A model generated the notes under the pieces. That model was not told the origin of the DNA. It was given only the letters and a program-made list of their open reading frames with translations, and did no database searches. From Bacteroidales bacterium UBA755 (GTDB lineage: Bacteria > Bacteroidota > Bacteroidia > Bacteroidales > UBA932), in assembly GCA_002297815.1 (NCBI GenBank), contig DBKH01000078.1, positions 1 to 23,688 of the forward strand: a DNA stretch of 23,688 bases, given 5' to 3'. Position 1 is the first letter of the stretch. Each line of letters begins with the position of its first letter. The position numbers were made by a program, and so were the translations under genes. Below are positions 6,351 to 15,770 of the stretch, one piece after another.

Positions 6351-8543
6351 TTATTTGGCCTCCGTCACCTTGATGTTGTCGATGTACCAACGATTGACAG
6401 TAGACTTGGCGGGTTTCATGTTCTCCGGACGGATAAGAATTCTGTCTCCGTCTGAAAGACCTTCAAGAACGACAGAGGCTGTCTGCCACTCCATCTTGTC
6501 TACAGGCTGTTGAGTCTCAAATGCGGAACTTGTGGACACCACATCGTAAGTAGCCGCCTTGCTGGCGTCAGTGACATAGCTGAGATTCTTTATCACTTCC
6601 ACCACAACCTTTACAGGATCAGTTTCCTTGGTTTCATTTTCCTTCCCGGAATTAAGTACACGTCTGTGACAAGCCCAATTGAATGTCACTTTCACCTTGG
6701 AAGCCTTGGTCTTGGACAGGAAATCTGGCAGGACAATTCCAGTGACATTATATTTTCCGTTCTCATCGACTTTCTTGTCACAGGTCTTTCCCATTTTCCA
6801 ATATGCGTCTTGCGGGTACATCACTTTCCATTCAGGATGGATGTCAACATACCCCTTCTCGTAGAAGCCAGTGATGATAGACACAGCCGCGCCATATCCG
6901 TTCGGTGCCTCAGCGCCCGGATCATTGGTCTCAACAGATTTGCCGATAGGCTTTGAAGCTGTCTTATTGTATTCTTCGATCAACGGTGTCATCCAACTGA
7001 AATCATCCTCAAAAAGGACCTTCTCAGCTTCCTGTGCGTCACCAGTGTTCATTACAATATTGTCAAGGTACCATCTCATCTGAGTCACCTTATCATGATT
7101 CTCAAGGTACTCCGGCCTTATGATAATTCTGTCTGTCGGAGAGTATCCTTTTATCTCAACCTGAGATGTCTTCCACCCTATATGGCCTTTGACCCAGTCA
7201 TTTTCAAGAGGATCGCTAACACTTGCCAGACCACCTGAGGTTACAATCTTTCCGGAGCCAACTATCTCGACCACAACGTTGACCTTGTCAATATTTCCAG
7301 AGCCTGTCATGTGAGGGCTCCAGTCAAATGACAGGATAGCATCACCAGTATACTTGATGACAGGGAGTTTAAAGCCTGTATGATTATTGGTCTTACCGAA
7401 CTTCCAATAGCAATCCTGAGGGTAAAGAGACTTCTTGGCTGCGTTAATGTCCTCATAGCCCTTCTTAGCCAAAGCATCCATAAGGCCAGATGCCTGAATG
7501 AATTCATCGGTGTAAGCGTTAGGAGCGTTTCCGCCTGAATTATTGTCTTCCACAGATTTGCCCAAAGGTGTAGGGGATTTTGAATTATAATAAGCCACAT
7601 AAGGAGCCATCCAGCTGAAATCGTCAGAGAAGATGAGTCCTGATTTGACTCCGAGATCATCAAAACTAGTCACGATAATGTTGACCACTGGTGAAGAGAC
7701 TCCAGCGAAATAGCCATAGACAGTCACGTTATGGTTGTTCAACTCTTCCATTTCATCAGAAGCCGGAGCATCCAGAATGTTGATACGCATCGTTTGCGCA
7801 CCTTCAATGGTAATAGAGTTGCCTGAAAGAGTACCGGTAGCCTTGACAAACTCTCTAGATGTCGCGTTGTAGGAATCTATGGAAGCGGTGATGTCAGTCG
7901 CATCAGGATAATTGACCGGTGAATTATCAGAAAGGATTATCTTTTCGCAACCTGAGATCACAGGAAGCCCTGTCTCGGACTCCTTGGTTCCCCAGATCTC
8001 TGCGTTGTCACCAATTCTAGCTTCCTCGGAAGAAAGAACATAGATAGCCTTTGAACCATCAGAGACAATAAAGCCTTTAGTAGTCAAGGCTGTGACCTGA
8101 GAGGTCTTGATGATTACGACAGACTCGTCCTCAAGCTCAGCGGCCTGAGAGACAGTAACCTCTGCGACATCACGGAACTTGTCACCATTCTGATTGACAA
8201 TGACAGTGGAACGGCTCGAAAGTGTGTTTCCGTGGAAGACAAGCTCCGCCTTGCGAGGGTTGTCAAGAGAACCGCCACGAACATTGTCTGTGACAGAGAC
8301 AGTCACATCCGTTGTACCTGTACCAGTTGTAGGATTGATAGTCACCCACTCCGGAACATCTGCGGTCCAAGTCTTGTCCGAATAGACCGTGATAATCTGC
8401 TCAGGAGCACCCTGGCCATCGAAAGTCAAGGATGTGGCGCTCGCCATTACGGCCTTGGCGACATCCAGCTCCTCGTCATTGCACCCGGAGAACATCACCG
8501 ATGCAGACAGAAGAGCAATGAATATTCTACTAAATAATTTCAT
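6351..8543 (-). CDS. Surface lipoprotein with BACON domain and two tandem ligand-binding-like modules
   Basis: Last gene of the SusCD operon, in the position of a SusE/F-like surface binding protein. Signal peptide with lipobox ending FSGC (Cys21), followed by the acidic NDEELD that in Bacteroidota marks export to the cell surface. Domains: BACON at about 35-118 (the TWTADVPEWVTINP core is clear), an OB-fold/DUF5689-like region at about 122-297, and two copies of a roughly 200-residue beta-rich module (about 303-498 and 509-726). The modules share DDFSWM, GKSVE, YPQD-YWK, IIRPE-type and RWY-DNI motifs. No catalytic motif was recognised. The modules look like jelly-roll binding domains; the ligand is unknown, and the operon suggests a phosphorylated one. 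It starts 11 bases after the SusD stop. Confidence 0.85.
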   Translation of the reverse strand: MKLFSRIFIALLSASVMFSGCNDEELDVAKAVMASATSLTFDGQGAPEQIITVYSDKTWTADVPEWVTINPTTGTGTTDVTVSVTDNVRGGSLDNPRKAELVFHGNTLSSRSTVIVNQNGDKFRDVAEVTVSQAAELEDESVVIIKTSQVTALTTKGFIVSDGSKAIYVLSSEEARIGDNAEIWGTKESETGLPVISGCEKIILSDNSPVNYPDATDITASIDSYNATSREFVKATGTLSGNSITIEGAQTMRINILDAPASDEMEELNNHNVTVYGYFAGVSSPVVNIIVTSFDDLGVKSGLIFSDDFSWMAPYVAYYNSKSPTPLGKSVEDNNSGGNAPNAYTDEFIQASGLMDALAKKGYEDINAAKKSLYPQDCYWKFGKTNNHTGFKLPVIKYTGDAILSFDWSPHMTGSGNIDKVNVVVEIVGSGKIVTSGGLASVSDPLENDWVKGHIGWKTSQVEIKGYSPTDRIIIRPEYLENHDKVTQMRWYLDNIVMNTGDAQEAEKVLFEDDFSWMTPLIEEYNKTASKPIGKSVETNDPGAEAPNGYGAAVSIITGFYEKGYVDIHPEWKVMYPQDAYWKMGKTCDKKVDENGKYNVTGIVLPDFLSKTKASKVKVTFNWACHRRVLNSGKENETKETDPVKVVVEVIKNLSYVTDASKAATYDVVSTSSAFETQQPVDKMEWQTASVVLEGLSDGDRILIRPENMKPAKSTVNRWYIDNIKVTEAK

Positions 8544-8554
8544 AATGTCAAACT

Positions 8555-10348
8555 TTATTTGGTTGTCTCCTCCTCGTCATCACTCTTGGCATCCACCCAG
8601 CCTGGGTTCTGGACAAGGTTCGGGTTCAAAGTACGCTCGTTTGTAGGGATAGGGTAAAGATAGTCCCTGTTCTCATCAAAAACGTGCTGGAGTCCCTGCT
8701 GAGGATCAACGTAGCCTTTGTTTCCATCAGAGAGAATGACTCCCTGCTTGTCGCCAATCTTAAGGAAAACTATATCCTTGACCGAAGAAGCCGGCTTGGT
8801 GTCACCCTCATAAAGGCAGACATCCGCAACATTGTCTCCTGTCAGGTCATACTCACCTGGGCCAGGGAAGTACATTCCGTACATTTCCTGCTCAATGCAC
8901 TTGCCTTCCTTCCACCTCATCAGATCATCCCAACGATGTCCTTCCTGAGCAAGCTCAACTGAACGCTCTCTACGGATCTCAAGGATGACTCCCTCATTGC
9001 CTCCGCTGACATTCTGGTAGCCATACTGTTCAGACTTAAGGTACCAATCAGGGTTGGCATTGGCTGCCTGAAGGTCAAGATGAGGCATCTTGACTCTGTC
9101 CCTGAGGAGATTGATGGAAATGTCAAGGTCATTCTGAGTGATTGTGCCAAGTTCGGCCAAGGCCTCGGCATAGATGAGAAGGGTCTCACCATACCTGAAC
9201 ACAGGCATGTCATTATAAGAGGATGTCACCCTATAGACATCAGGAAGATTAACATCCATCAGATACTTGGAGATCTGGAATCCGGTGGAGCTGCTTCCGA
9301 AATCAGGGGCAAGGACTTGTGTTGCGCCAGGACGCTTGAAGCCAGGCGTGACAGTGCAGTAGGCAAGACGTGGATCCCTGTCTGCGACTTCCTCTTTATA
9401 CTGAAGAGTCTGCCATCCGGCCTTGTCGGTAAAACGTGAGCCATCTTTCATGAGGAAGCTGTCAACGAATTTCTTTGTAAGGCCAGGGCAACCCTGAGTA
9501 GGCATAGTGGCGAAAGCGCAGGAATTGTTTCTGATATTCATTCCTCTATCATTCTTGATCGCAAGGATGAACTCATTCTGATCAGCGTCCACATTGGCGA
9601 ACAATGCCCTATAGTCCTTGGCTAGTTTGTACTTGCCGCCATCCATAATCTGCTTGGCAGCCTCTGCGGCCTTTGCAAGATAGAAATTGGCATCATTACC
9701 ATCGAGCTGAAGGTTATGATATTTCCTATAGGTACCCTCATACAGGCAGAACTTAGCCTTTAGCATCAAAGCGGACCACTTGTTGACACGGTACACACTG
9801 ACGTCGGACGGAAGATTCTCGATGGCAAAGTCTATGTCCTCAAGCATCTTGGTCATGATAAGTTCCCTGGAATCCCTCGGGTTGTAAAGAGCCTCGTCAG
9901 CGGAGCCAAGCTCGACATCAATCCACGGAACGTCACCGAAACGTTTCACCTTGTTATAATAGAAGTATGCCCTAAAGAACCTTGCTACAGCGGAATACTT
10001 AGCGACAGCGGCCTCGTCAGAGCAGTTGTCAATGTAACCAAGCAAGGTGTTTATCTTACGCAACACTCCCCAGCTCCAGCCACCTCCGGTTGAAGGGACG
10101 ACACGGAAATTACCACCGTGAAGTTCATTGGACAAGTTGTTGTTGATGTAGTGATCACTCTGCTGGTCGAATGGAGACTTATCAAGAATCTTAAGATAAA
10201 ACTCGTCAGAGAAAAGCCTCAGATCGGTCTCGTTACGGAAATAGTTCTCCGGAGCCATCGTGTCCTTCGGTGTCTTGTCCAGAATGTTGTCGCAGGAAGA
10301 CAACCCAAGCATAGCGAAAGCCGCTAATATTATTGTGATTTTTTTCAT
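8555..10348 (-). CDS. SusD/RagB-family surface lipoprotein
   Basis: Ligand-capturing lid that sits on the SusC channel at the cell surface. The start at 10348 is preferred: it gives MKKITIILAAFAMLGLSSC, a lipoprotein signal peptide with Cys19, and leaves 13 bases after the SusC stop, whereas the longer frame (to 10378) would place ten residues before the signal and overlap susC. Family marks are the N-terminal DNILDKTPKD-type segment, the helical TPR-like region with VARFFRAYFYYNKVKRFGDVP (about residues 120-140), MLEDIDFAIENLP, and the C-terminal EIRRERSVELAQEGHRWDDL followed by RWKEGK. The length of 597 is normal. It is co-transcribed with SusC and translationally close to it. Confidence 0.95.
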   Translation of the reverse strand: MKKITIILAAFAMLGLSSCDNILDKTPKDTMAPENYFRNETDLRLFSDEFYLKILDKSPFDQQSDHYINNNLSNELHGGNFRVVPSTGGGWSWGVLRKINTLLGYIDNCSDEAAVAKYSAVARFFRAYFYYNKVKRFGDVPWIDVELGSADEALYNPRDSRELIMTKMLEDIDFAIENLPSDVSVYRVNKWSALMLKAKFCLYEGTYRKYHNLQLDGNDANFYLAKAAEAAKQIMDGGKYKLAKDYRALFANVDADQNEFILAIKNDRGMNIRNNSCAFATMPTQGCPGLTKKFVDSFLMKDGSRFTDKAGWQTLQYKEEVADRDPRLAYCTVTPGFKRPGATQVLAPDFGSSSTGFQISKYLMDVNLPDVYRVTSSYNDMPVFRYGETLLIYAEALAELGTITQNDLDISINLLRDRVKMPHLDLQAANANPDWYLKSEQYGYQNVSGGNEGVILEIRRERSVELAQEGHRWDDLMRWKEGKCIEQEMYGMYFPGPGEYDLTGDNVADVCLYEGDTKPASSVKDIVFLKIGDKQGVILSDGNKGYVDPQQGLQHVFDENRDYLYPIPTNERTLNPNLVQNPGWVDAKSDDEEETTK

Positions 10349-10361
10349 TGCAACAGTGATT

Positions 10362-13300
10362 TTAGAATGTAATGTCAATACCGAACATCATTGTCTTCTG
10401 CCAAGGATAGGCCATATGATCCCTTGCGTTATTTTCGCTGGTCTTTCTTCTGAAGGCCGACTCAGGATCTATGTACTTGGAATGCTTGGCCAAAGGTGAC
10501 CAATAGGCAAGGTTCTCACCAGAGAAGTAAACACGGACCTTGTCCAGACCTATCTTCTTGGTTATGAAACCAGGAACGGTGTAACCAAAGGTCAGGTTCT
10601 TCAATCTGAGATAGCGGATGTTCTGAAGGTAACGGCTGTTGACTTTGCTCAGCTCACCACCTGTCGCGGAATATGAACGCGGCCTTGGGAAATATGCGTC
10701 AGGGTTATCCTCTGCCCAGCAATTGTCGAGGAAATTCTTCGGCAGGAAGGAGACGTATGAATATGAGTACGGCCCCCAGAACGACATATTCATTCCGGCA
10801 GGGTACCAATAGTGGTTACCTGTGCCCTGGAAGAAGGCTGAGAAATCAAAACCCATCCAGTCAAAACCGAACGTGAAACCATACTGGAGGCTAGCCAGTG
10901 AGTTACCGAGTATCTTCTGGTCACCCGGATCATCCACAGTATTCTTACCGATGGTAAGCTTATGGTCTCCGTCAAGATCGACATATTTCAAGTCACCGGC
11001 AAGGAAACCACCTGTCATACGGCCATTGATGATGCTGCAGTCAAGAACATTCTTTGTATATTCCTGAGCCTCCTCATCGGTCTTGAACAGACCATCGACC
11101 TCAAAGCCCCAGATGTCTCCTAGACGCTGTCCTTCATAATAGTTAGACAGGATCTTGTCCTTGTTGTCAAACTTGGTGATGTAAGACCTATAATCACTCA
11201 AGGTCGCTCTTACATTATAGTTGAAAGGCTTGCCGAGAATCTGGATCTGATCCCTCCATCCAAGAGAAAGCTCATAACCATAAGTCCTTAGGTCAGCGGC
11301 GTTCATTCTTGGAACGGAAGCACCGTACACACCCGGGAGCTGCTTTCCTGCGGTAAGCATATCCCTGGTGTCCCTGATGTAGGCCTCAGCCGTGAAATCA
11401 AGACGGGAGTTGAACATTGCGGCATCCAATCCGACGTTGTACTGGATCGCAGTCTCCCAAGTAAGGTCAGAAGCGTTCGGAGCAGAGATCGTTGAATATT
11501 TAGGCAAGGTTGTTCCCTCTCCGAAAGAAAACACGTTGTCACCGGAGAATGTCTTGTTCTCGATCTGCCTGAGATATGTGTAATAACCACCATTGCTGGC
11601 CTTCACATTCTGGTTGCCTATGCTTCCGACAGAGGCCCTAAGCTTGAGATAGTCCATTGTGCTCTTCACGCCCTCAAAGAATGGCTCCTCACTGATTCTC
11701 CAACCGGCAGAGGCAGAAGGGAAGAACCCCCATCTGTGTCCAGGGGCGAAACGTGATGTACCGTCATAACGTCCGGAAACCTCAAAAAGGTACTTGCCCT
11801 TGTAGTCATAGTTGACACGTCCGAAGAAGCCGGCGAGAGCGTAATCATTGAATCCACCGGTCACTGTCGTCAGGATGTCGCCATTGCTGTTCGGGCCGAC
11901 AAGGTTGAGATCAGACAGATCCTCGGAAAGCAGATTCTGTCCCGTAGCTCCGACACTCTTGCTGTTCCAGTCCTCGATGTTTGTACCAATAACGGCACTC
12001 AGGTGATGAGCGTTATTGAATGTGTCATCATAAGACGCATAGACATTGTAAGCATAGTACTGGCTGGTTCCTATCGTCTCTTTCAGATGATCCTCACCGG
12101 CTCCTGTCTCATAATATTCCATCTCAGCGTCAGGATACCTGCGATAAGGCATCTTGAGCTGCCTGTAGGAATTTCTGTTCTGGTAGATTCTGTAAGTGAA
12201 ATTGGCGGTCAGGGTCACCTGCTTGATAGGGGTGATCTTCAATTCCGTCATATTCGAGAAGTCTGTCTTGCGCTCGACGTTATAGTCGCCGATGGAGAAC
12301 ATGATATGACGTCCGTTGGCTATGTTGTAGTTGCCGGAGATCATCGGTGTTCCGTAAGTGTACGAACCATCCGGATTATAAAGAGGGAAAGCGGCAAGAG
12401 CGTGACGAGAGGCGTATGAGAAGGAATCCTGAACATCGTCTCCTCCAGGGAATGTGTAACGTGAGCTGAAGAATGACGTGTTGTTGGACAGACTCATGTA
12501 CTTATTGATCTTGAAATCAATCTTTGAGCGGAGATTGTACTTGCTATAGACGTCAGGATTGATGTTGATGATACCTTCCTGGCGATCGTAAGCCCCTGAA
12601 AGATAATACTTGACATCTTTATTACCACCGCTGATGGAAACACTCTGCTGCTGGACAGGATGCTCATCGCGGTAAAGTTCATGGTACCAATCGGTGTTGC
12701 AGTAGTAAACCCACTGCTTCTTTCCGTTACGGACATCCTCTACAATCCAAGGACGGTCAGGGTTCTCGGTCTTGTCGTTGACACGGGCAAGGAGCTGCAT
12801 CATGTCCGCGTCAGTGTAGGTGGTATATTTCTTTCCAGCGTCAGCCATCCAGAACTTGTCAATCGTGTAGACAGACCAATAACCACGATCCTCGTAGTCA
12901 GTTGAGGTGGTAGGAGCTTCCCAACCCCATCTACCGCTGTACCTTACCGTAGCTTTTCCATCCTTTGACTCACCGCTCTTAGTCGTGATGAGGATCACAC
13001 CATAGGCAGCGCGGGCTCCATAGATCGCCGCGGCAGCAGCGTCCTTGATGACAGAAATGCTGGCGACATCATTGGAGTTCACACGACTTAAGTCACCGAT
13101 AGCACCGTCAATGACCACAATAGGTGAAGCGCTGTTGATTGAGGTGACACCTCGGATATTGATGGATCCTGAGCTTCCCGGATTACCTGCGGAGGTGGAG
13201 ATGTTCAGTCCCGGCACCGCACCCTGAAGCATATTCGTAAGCGAATGCGCTGTCCTGTTCTCAAGTTCCTTAGGACTCACTGTGGTGATCGCCCCGGTCA

Positions 13301-13664
13301 AATTAACTTTTTTCTGGGTACCATAACCTACCACAACAGTTTCGTTCAAGGTCAGATTATCCTCTTCTAGGACAATAGACACCGAAGATTTGGTTGAAGG
13401 AACGGAGACTTTCTTTGTCACGTAACCAAGGGAGGTGACCTCAAGTGTCACATTCCCTGCGGGCACCATTAAAGAAAAGCTTCCGTCATCGGATGTCATC
13501 GTACCATTGTTGGTTCCTTCAACAAGGACAGCGACTCCGACAAGAGGTTGCTGGACAGCGTCGAGAACTTTTCCCGACACCTCCCTCTGGTTCTGGGCGA
13601 AAGCCGTTGTAAGGCAGGCCAACACAAGAATCAGAGAGGCAGCAATTGATTTGATTACTCTCAT
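10362..13664 (-). CDS. SusC/RagA-family TonB-dependent outer-membrane transporter
   Basis: An 1100-residue TonB-dependent active transporter that pairs with SusD. Order of parts: cleavable signal peptide (1-23, ending AFAQ), carboxypeptidase-regulatory-like beta-sandwich (about 26-105, SGKVLDAVQQPLVGV), TonB-box-containing NETVVVGYGTQKK (about 109-121), plug domain (about 125-230, with GVPGLN-type and INIRG motifs and IEVIKD-like SISVIKDAAAAAIYG), and a large beta-barrel ending in the aromatic residue Phe1100 (FGIDITF). Substrate specificity cannot be read from sequence. The gene is the third in the operon, 45 bases after the phosphoesterase. No ECF sigma/anti-sigma or hybrid two-component regulator lies beside it in this window. 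Confidence 0.96.
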   Translation of the reverse strand: MRVIKSIAASLILVLACLTTAFAQNQREVSGKVLDAVQQPLVGVAVLVEGTNNGTMTSDDGSFSLMVPAGNVTLEVTSLGYVTKKVSVPSTKSSVSIVLEEDNLTLNETVVVGYGTQKKVNLTGAITTVSPKELENRTAHSLTNMLQGAVPGLNISTSAGNPGSSGSINIRGVTSINSASPIVVIDGAIGDLSRVNSNDVASISVIKDAAAAAIYGARAAYGVILITTKSGESKDGKATVRYSGRWGWEAPTTSTDYEDRGYWSVYTIDKFWMADAGKKYTTYTDADMMQLLARVNDKTENPDRPWIVEDVRNGKKQWVYYCNTDWYHELYRDEHPVQQQSVSISGGNKDVKYYLSGAYDRQEGIININPDVYSKYNLRSKIDFKINKYMSLSNNTSFFSSRYTFPGGDDVQDSFSYASRHALAAFPLYNPDGSYTYGTPMISGNYNIANGRHIMFSIGDYNVERKTDFSNMTELKITPIKQVTLTANFTYRIYQNRNSYRQLKMPYRRYPDAEMEYYETGAGEDHLKETIGTSQYYAYNVYASYDDTFNNAHHLSAVIGTNIEDWNSKSVGATGQNLLSEDLSDLNLVGPNSNGDILTTVTGGFNDYALAGFFGRVNYDYKGKYLFEVSGRYDGTSRFAPGHRWGFFPSASAGWRISEEPFFEGVKSTMDYLKLRASVGSIGNQNVKASNGGYYTYLRQIENKTFSGDNVFSFGEGTTLPKYSTISAPNASDLTWETAIQYNVGLDAAMFNSRLDFTAEAYIRDTRDMLTAGKQLPGVYGASVPRMNAADLRTYGYELSLGWRDQIQILGKPFNYNVRATLSDYRSYITKFDNKDKILSNYYEGQRLGDIWGFEVDGLFKTDEEAQEYTKNVLDCSIINGRMTGGFLAGDLKYVDLDGDHKLTIGKNTVDDPGDQKILGNSLASLQYGFTFGFDWMGFDFSAFFQGTGNHYWYPAGMNMSFWGPYSYSYVSFLPKNFLDNCWAEDNPDAYFPRPRSYSATGGELSKVNSRYLQNIRYLRLKNLTFGYTVPGFITKKIGLDKVRVYFSGENLAYWSPLAKHSKYIDPESAFRRKTSENNARDHMAYPWQKTMMFGIDITF

Positions 13665-13709
13665 AAGAATAATGGTTTAATTAGTGTGATTATAAAACTT
13701 GGCGTTTGA

Positions 13710-15692
13710 TTATTTCTTGAAATCCTCAATCTTGAATTCCTTAGGACGCGCCATATTCTCTGTGTAGACATTTCCGAACTCGTCCGTCACCTTGATTGTA
13801 AGGTCAGTGTCAGCGTCAGGTGCGGTCACCTTGAAGAAATGATGCCATTTTTCAGTGATGAAATTCGGCTTGCTGGACGCTCCGGTAAACCTTTTTACGG
13901 AAAGGGCAGCGATGTGCACTGGATCGTAAGCGGAAGTTCTTGTCCATTTAAGCTCATTTCCTTTCTCATCCGTGACGCTCAGCTTCCAATTCGAGTTCCA
14001 GTTCCAGATGTTAAGCAGGACAACATTCTTTTCGTTTCCGGAATATGCGTCAACATATTTTCCGAACTCGGACTTCAGGCTGGCCGCCATATTCGGAACA
14101 TCATCGTAAGAGAAGCGGACTTTGTTGAGATCGTAGGACCTGAACTGATAATCCTCATCCCATGCCGTGGCCTTGAATTTCCATTTAAAGTCAGTCCCAC
14201 TGATGTCCCAGATGCTGTAGCCGGCCGGGGAGCCGTCCGTGCCCAGATAGACACCTGGTGTCAGTTTCCCGGACCACCACCACGAGCCGCAGATGGAGCC
14301 TGAGTTATGCTCATAGAAATTCTCAGCACCGAACCTGGCGGATTCCGTAGGGTTGACGTTGTAGATAACGTGCGTGTGTCCCGTGACAAAATGCGCATTA
14401 TAGCCTTTAAGGACATCGAACAACTGCGACACACTGCCGACAGCTGTCCTGTAGGTGTCACCCGCAACAGGGCTGAATATCTGAGCGTGGGTCGTGAGTA
14501 CCAGTGGTGTGGATTTATCAACATAACTCAAGTCCTTCTCCAGCCATTCAAGCTGCTCGGACGTGAAGGTCTTGACATAATCCCTGTTGCCTCCAACATA
14601 TTTCGAACAGTCGATGTCATCCAACACTACATAATGGACTTTCCCAATGTTGAATGAATAATATGTCGGGGCGATTTCCCTGACATAACGGGCGGACGCA
14701 TCATAGTCTGCACCGAATGTTCCGATGGCTCCTTTCAGCATATAGTCATTGTCATGGTTGCCCATCGTGTGGAAAATCTGGATGCCGCTGACCTGCCCGT
14801 TGATCTCATCAAGATACTGTGGGAAAGAATAGCTCCTGTCATACCAATAGATGTCCCAAGTCATATCCCCCAGAGTCATCGCATATATCTTCTCGGACTT
14901 GTGGCTGTTACGATAGGAATTGAAATCTTTGGCAAACACAGCGAACTGAGCCTTGTCATTGGTTCTGTTAGCCAGATGCATATCCCCAAGGAAAAGCATC
15001 TTGTGCTTGCTTTGGTCTCCAACGTAAGTCAACTCAAAGTCCTGCCTTTCCACAGTCGACGCATCAGATCCCAAATATGCATGAAACTGTGGCAACACAC
15101 CTTTGGAAGGCACTTCATAACCACTTGGGACAGAGATGAACACATAGTTCCATTTCTTTTCCGACGGGAGCTGGTATATTCCTTTGCTGTCAGTCTTTGT
15201 GACAAGAACTCCGTCAGAGACAACCACATCCGGCACACCTTTATCACCACAAGTGACAACGCCCCAGACCGTTGTGTTTTTGTCAGGTGTGAAATCAATT
15301 GACTTGACAATGCTTAGGACAGTGTTTCCACAAGATTTTTTCCGCTGCCCGCGCTTAAGGAAAACCTGATAGCTGCCGGAAGTCGCAGATTTGTACAGAC
15401 GGACTGAAAATTTGTCAGAGGAGACGCTCTCGATGTTGCAATTGAATGAGATTCCGTCAGATGCGGTCATCATGAACACATCACTTTGAAGCGGTGCCTT
15501 GCCGTCTTTTACCACGAACTCGATCAAACCTTCTGGAGCAGCCTCTATCCTGCTCGGTAGGACAAAACTGACATCGAATTCATCAGCCACGGGAGTCTCG
15601 CCACCTGATCCACCACATTGAACCAAAGTCACGCAACCCAAACCAACCAAAAGAATGGATGCCAATAATTTGCAAAAGTAGTTCTTCTTCAT
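13710..15692 (-). CDS. Calcineurin-like phosphoesterase lipoprotein
   Basis: Predicted metal-dependent phosphomonoesterase or phosphodiesterase anchored in the envelope. Signal peptide ends LVQC (Cys26), then GGSGGE. An extra N-terminal beta domain (about 35-130) precedes a MetallophosN-type domain (about 140-225). The catalytic domain has the full metal set: GDMH (Asp237, His239), GDMTWD (Asp276), GNHDND (Asn312, His313), TTHA (His402) and GHTH (His439, His441). A MetallophosC-like domain fills the C terminus to residue 660. The domain order matches the Bacteroidota MetallophosN-Metallophos-MetallophosC family, whose substrates are mostly unknown. Lying between glpT and susC, it plausibly cleaves the imported or captured phosphate ester and releases something GlpT can carry. 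Whether it acts at the surface or in the periplasm is not settled; the residues after Cys are not acidic. Confidence 0.92.
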   Translation of the reverse strand: MKKNYFCKLLASILLVGLGCVTLVQCGGSGGETPVADEFDVSFVLPSRIEAAPEGLIEFVVKDGKAPLQSDVFMMTASDGISFNCNIESVSSDKFSVRLYKSATSGSYQVFLKRGQRKKSCGNTVLSIVKSIDFTPDKNTTVWGVVTCGDKGVPDVVVSDGVLVTKTDSKGIYQLPSEKKWNYVFISVPSGYEVPSKGVLPQFHAYLGSDASTVERQDFELTYVGDQSKHKMLFLGDMHLANRTNDKAQFAVFAKDFNSYRNSHKSEKIYAMTLGDMTWDIYWYDRSYSFPQYLDEINGQVSGIQIFHTMGNHDNDYMLKGAIGTFGADYDASARYVREIAPTYYSFNIGKVHYVVLDDIDCSKYVGGNRDYVKTFTSEQLEWLEKDLSYVDKSTPLVLTTHAQIFSPVAGDTYRTAVGSVSQLFDVLKGYNAHFVTGHTHVIYNVNPTESARFGAENFYEHNSGSICGSWWWSGKLTPGVYLGTDGSPAGYSIWDISGTDFKWKFKATAWDEDYQFRSYDLNKVRFSYDDVPNMAASLKSEFGKYVDAYSGNEKNVVLLNIWNWNSNWKLSVTDEKGNELKWTRTSAYDPVHIAALSVKRFTGASSKPNFITEKWHHFFKVTAPDADTDLTIKVTDEFGNVYTENMARPKEFKIEDFKK

Positions 15693-15770
15693 ACTTGAAT
15701 ATATCAGTTTAGGAACTGTTAGGATAAATAAGAAACAGATTCTTTGTTAAACGTCAAGCTCAGCAAAACC

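Noticed and set aside
10349..10378. Upstream extension of the SusD reading frame to 10378
   Set aside because: It would overlap the SusC stop and put ten residues before a complete lipoprotein signal peptide; the ATG at 10348 is preferred.
10673..13227. Several open frames of 60-140 codons on the + strand opposite susC and susD
   Set aside because: They are shadows of the strongly supported - strand genes; their products are low in recognisable motifs and have no promoter or ribosome-binding support.
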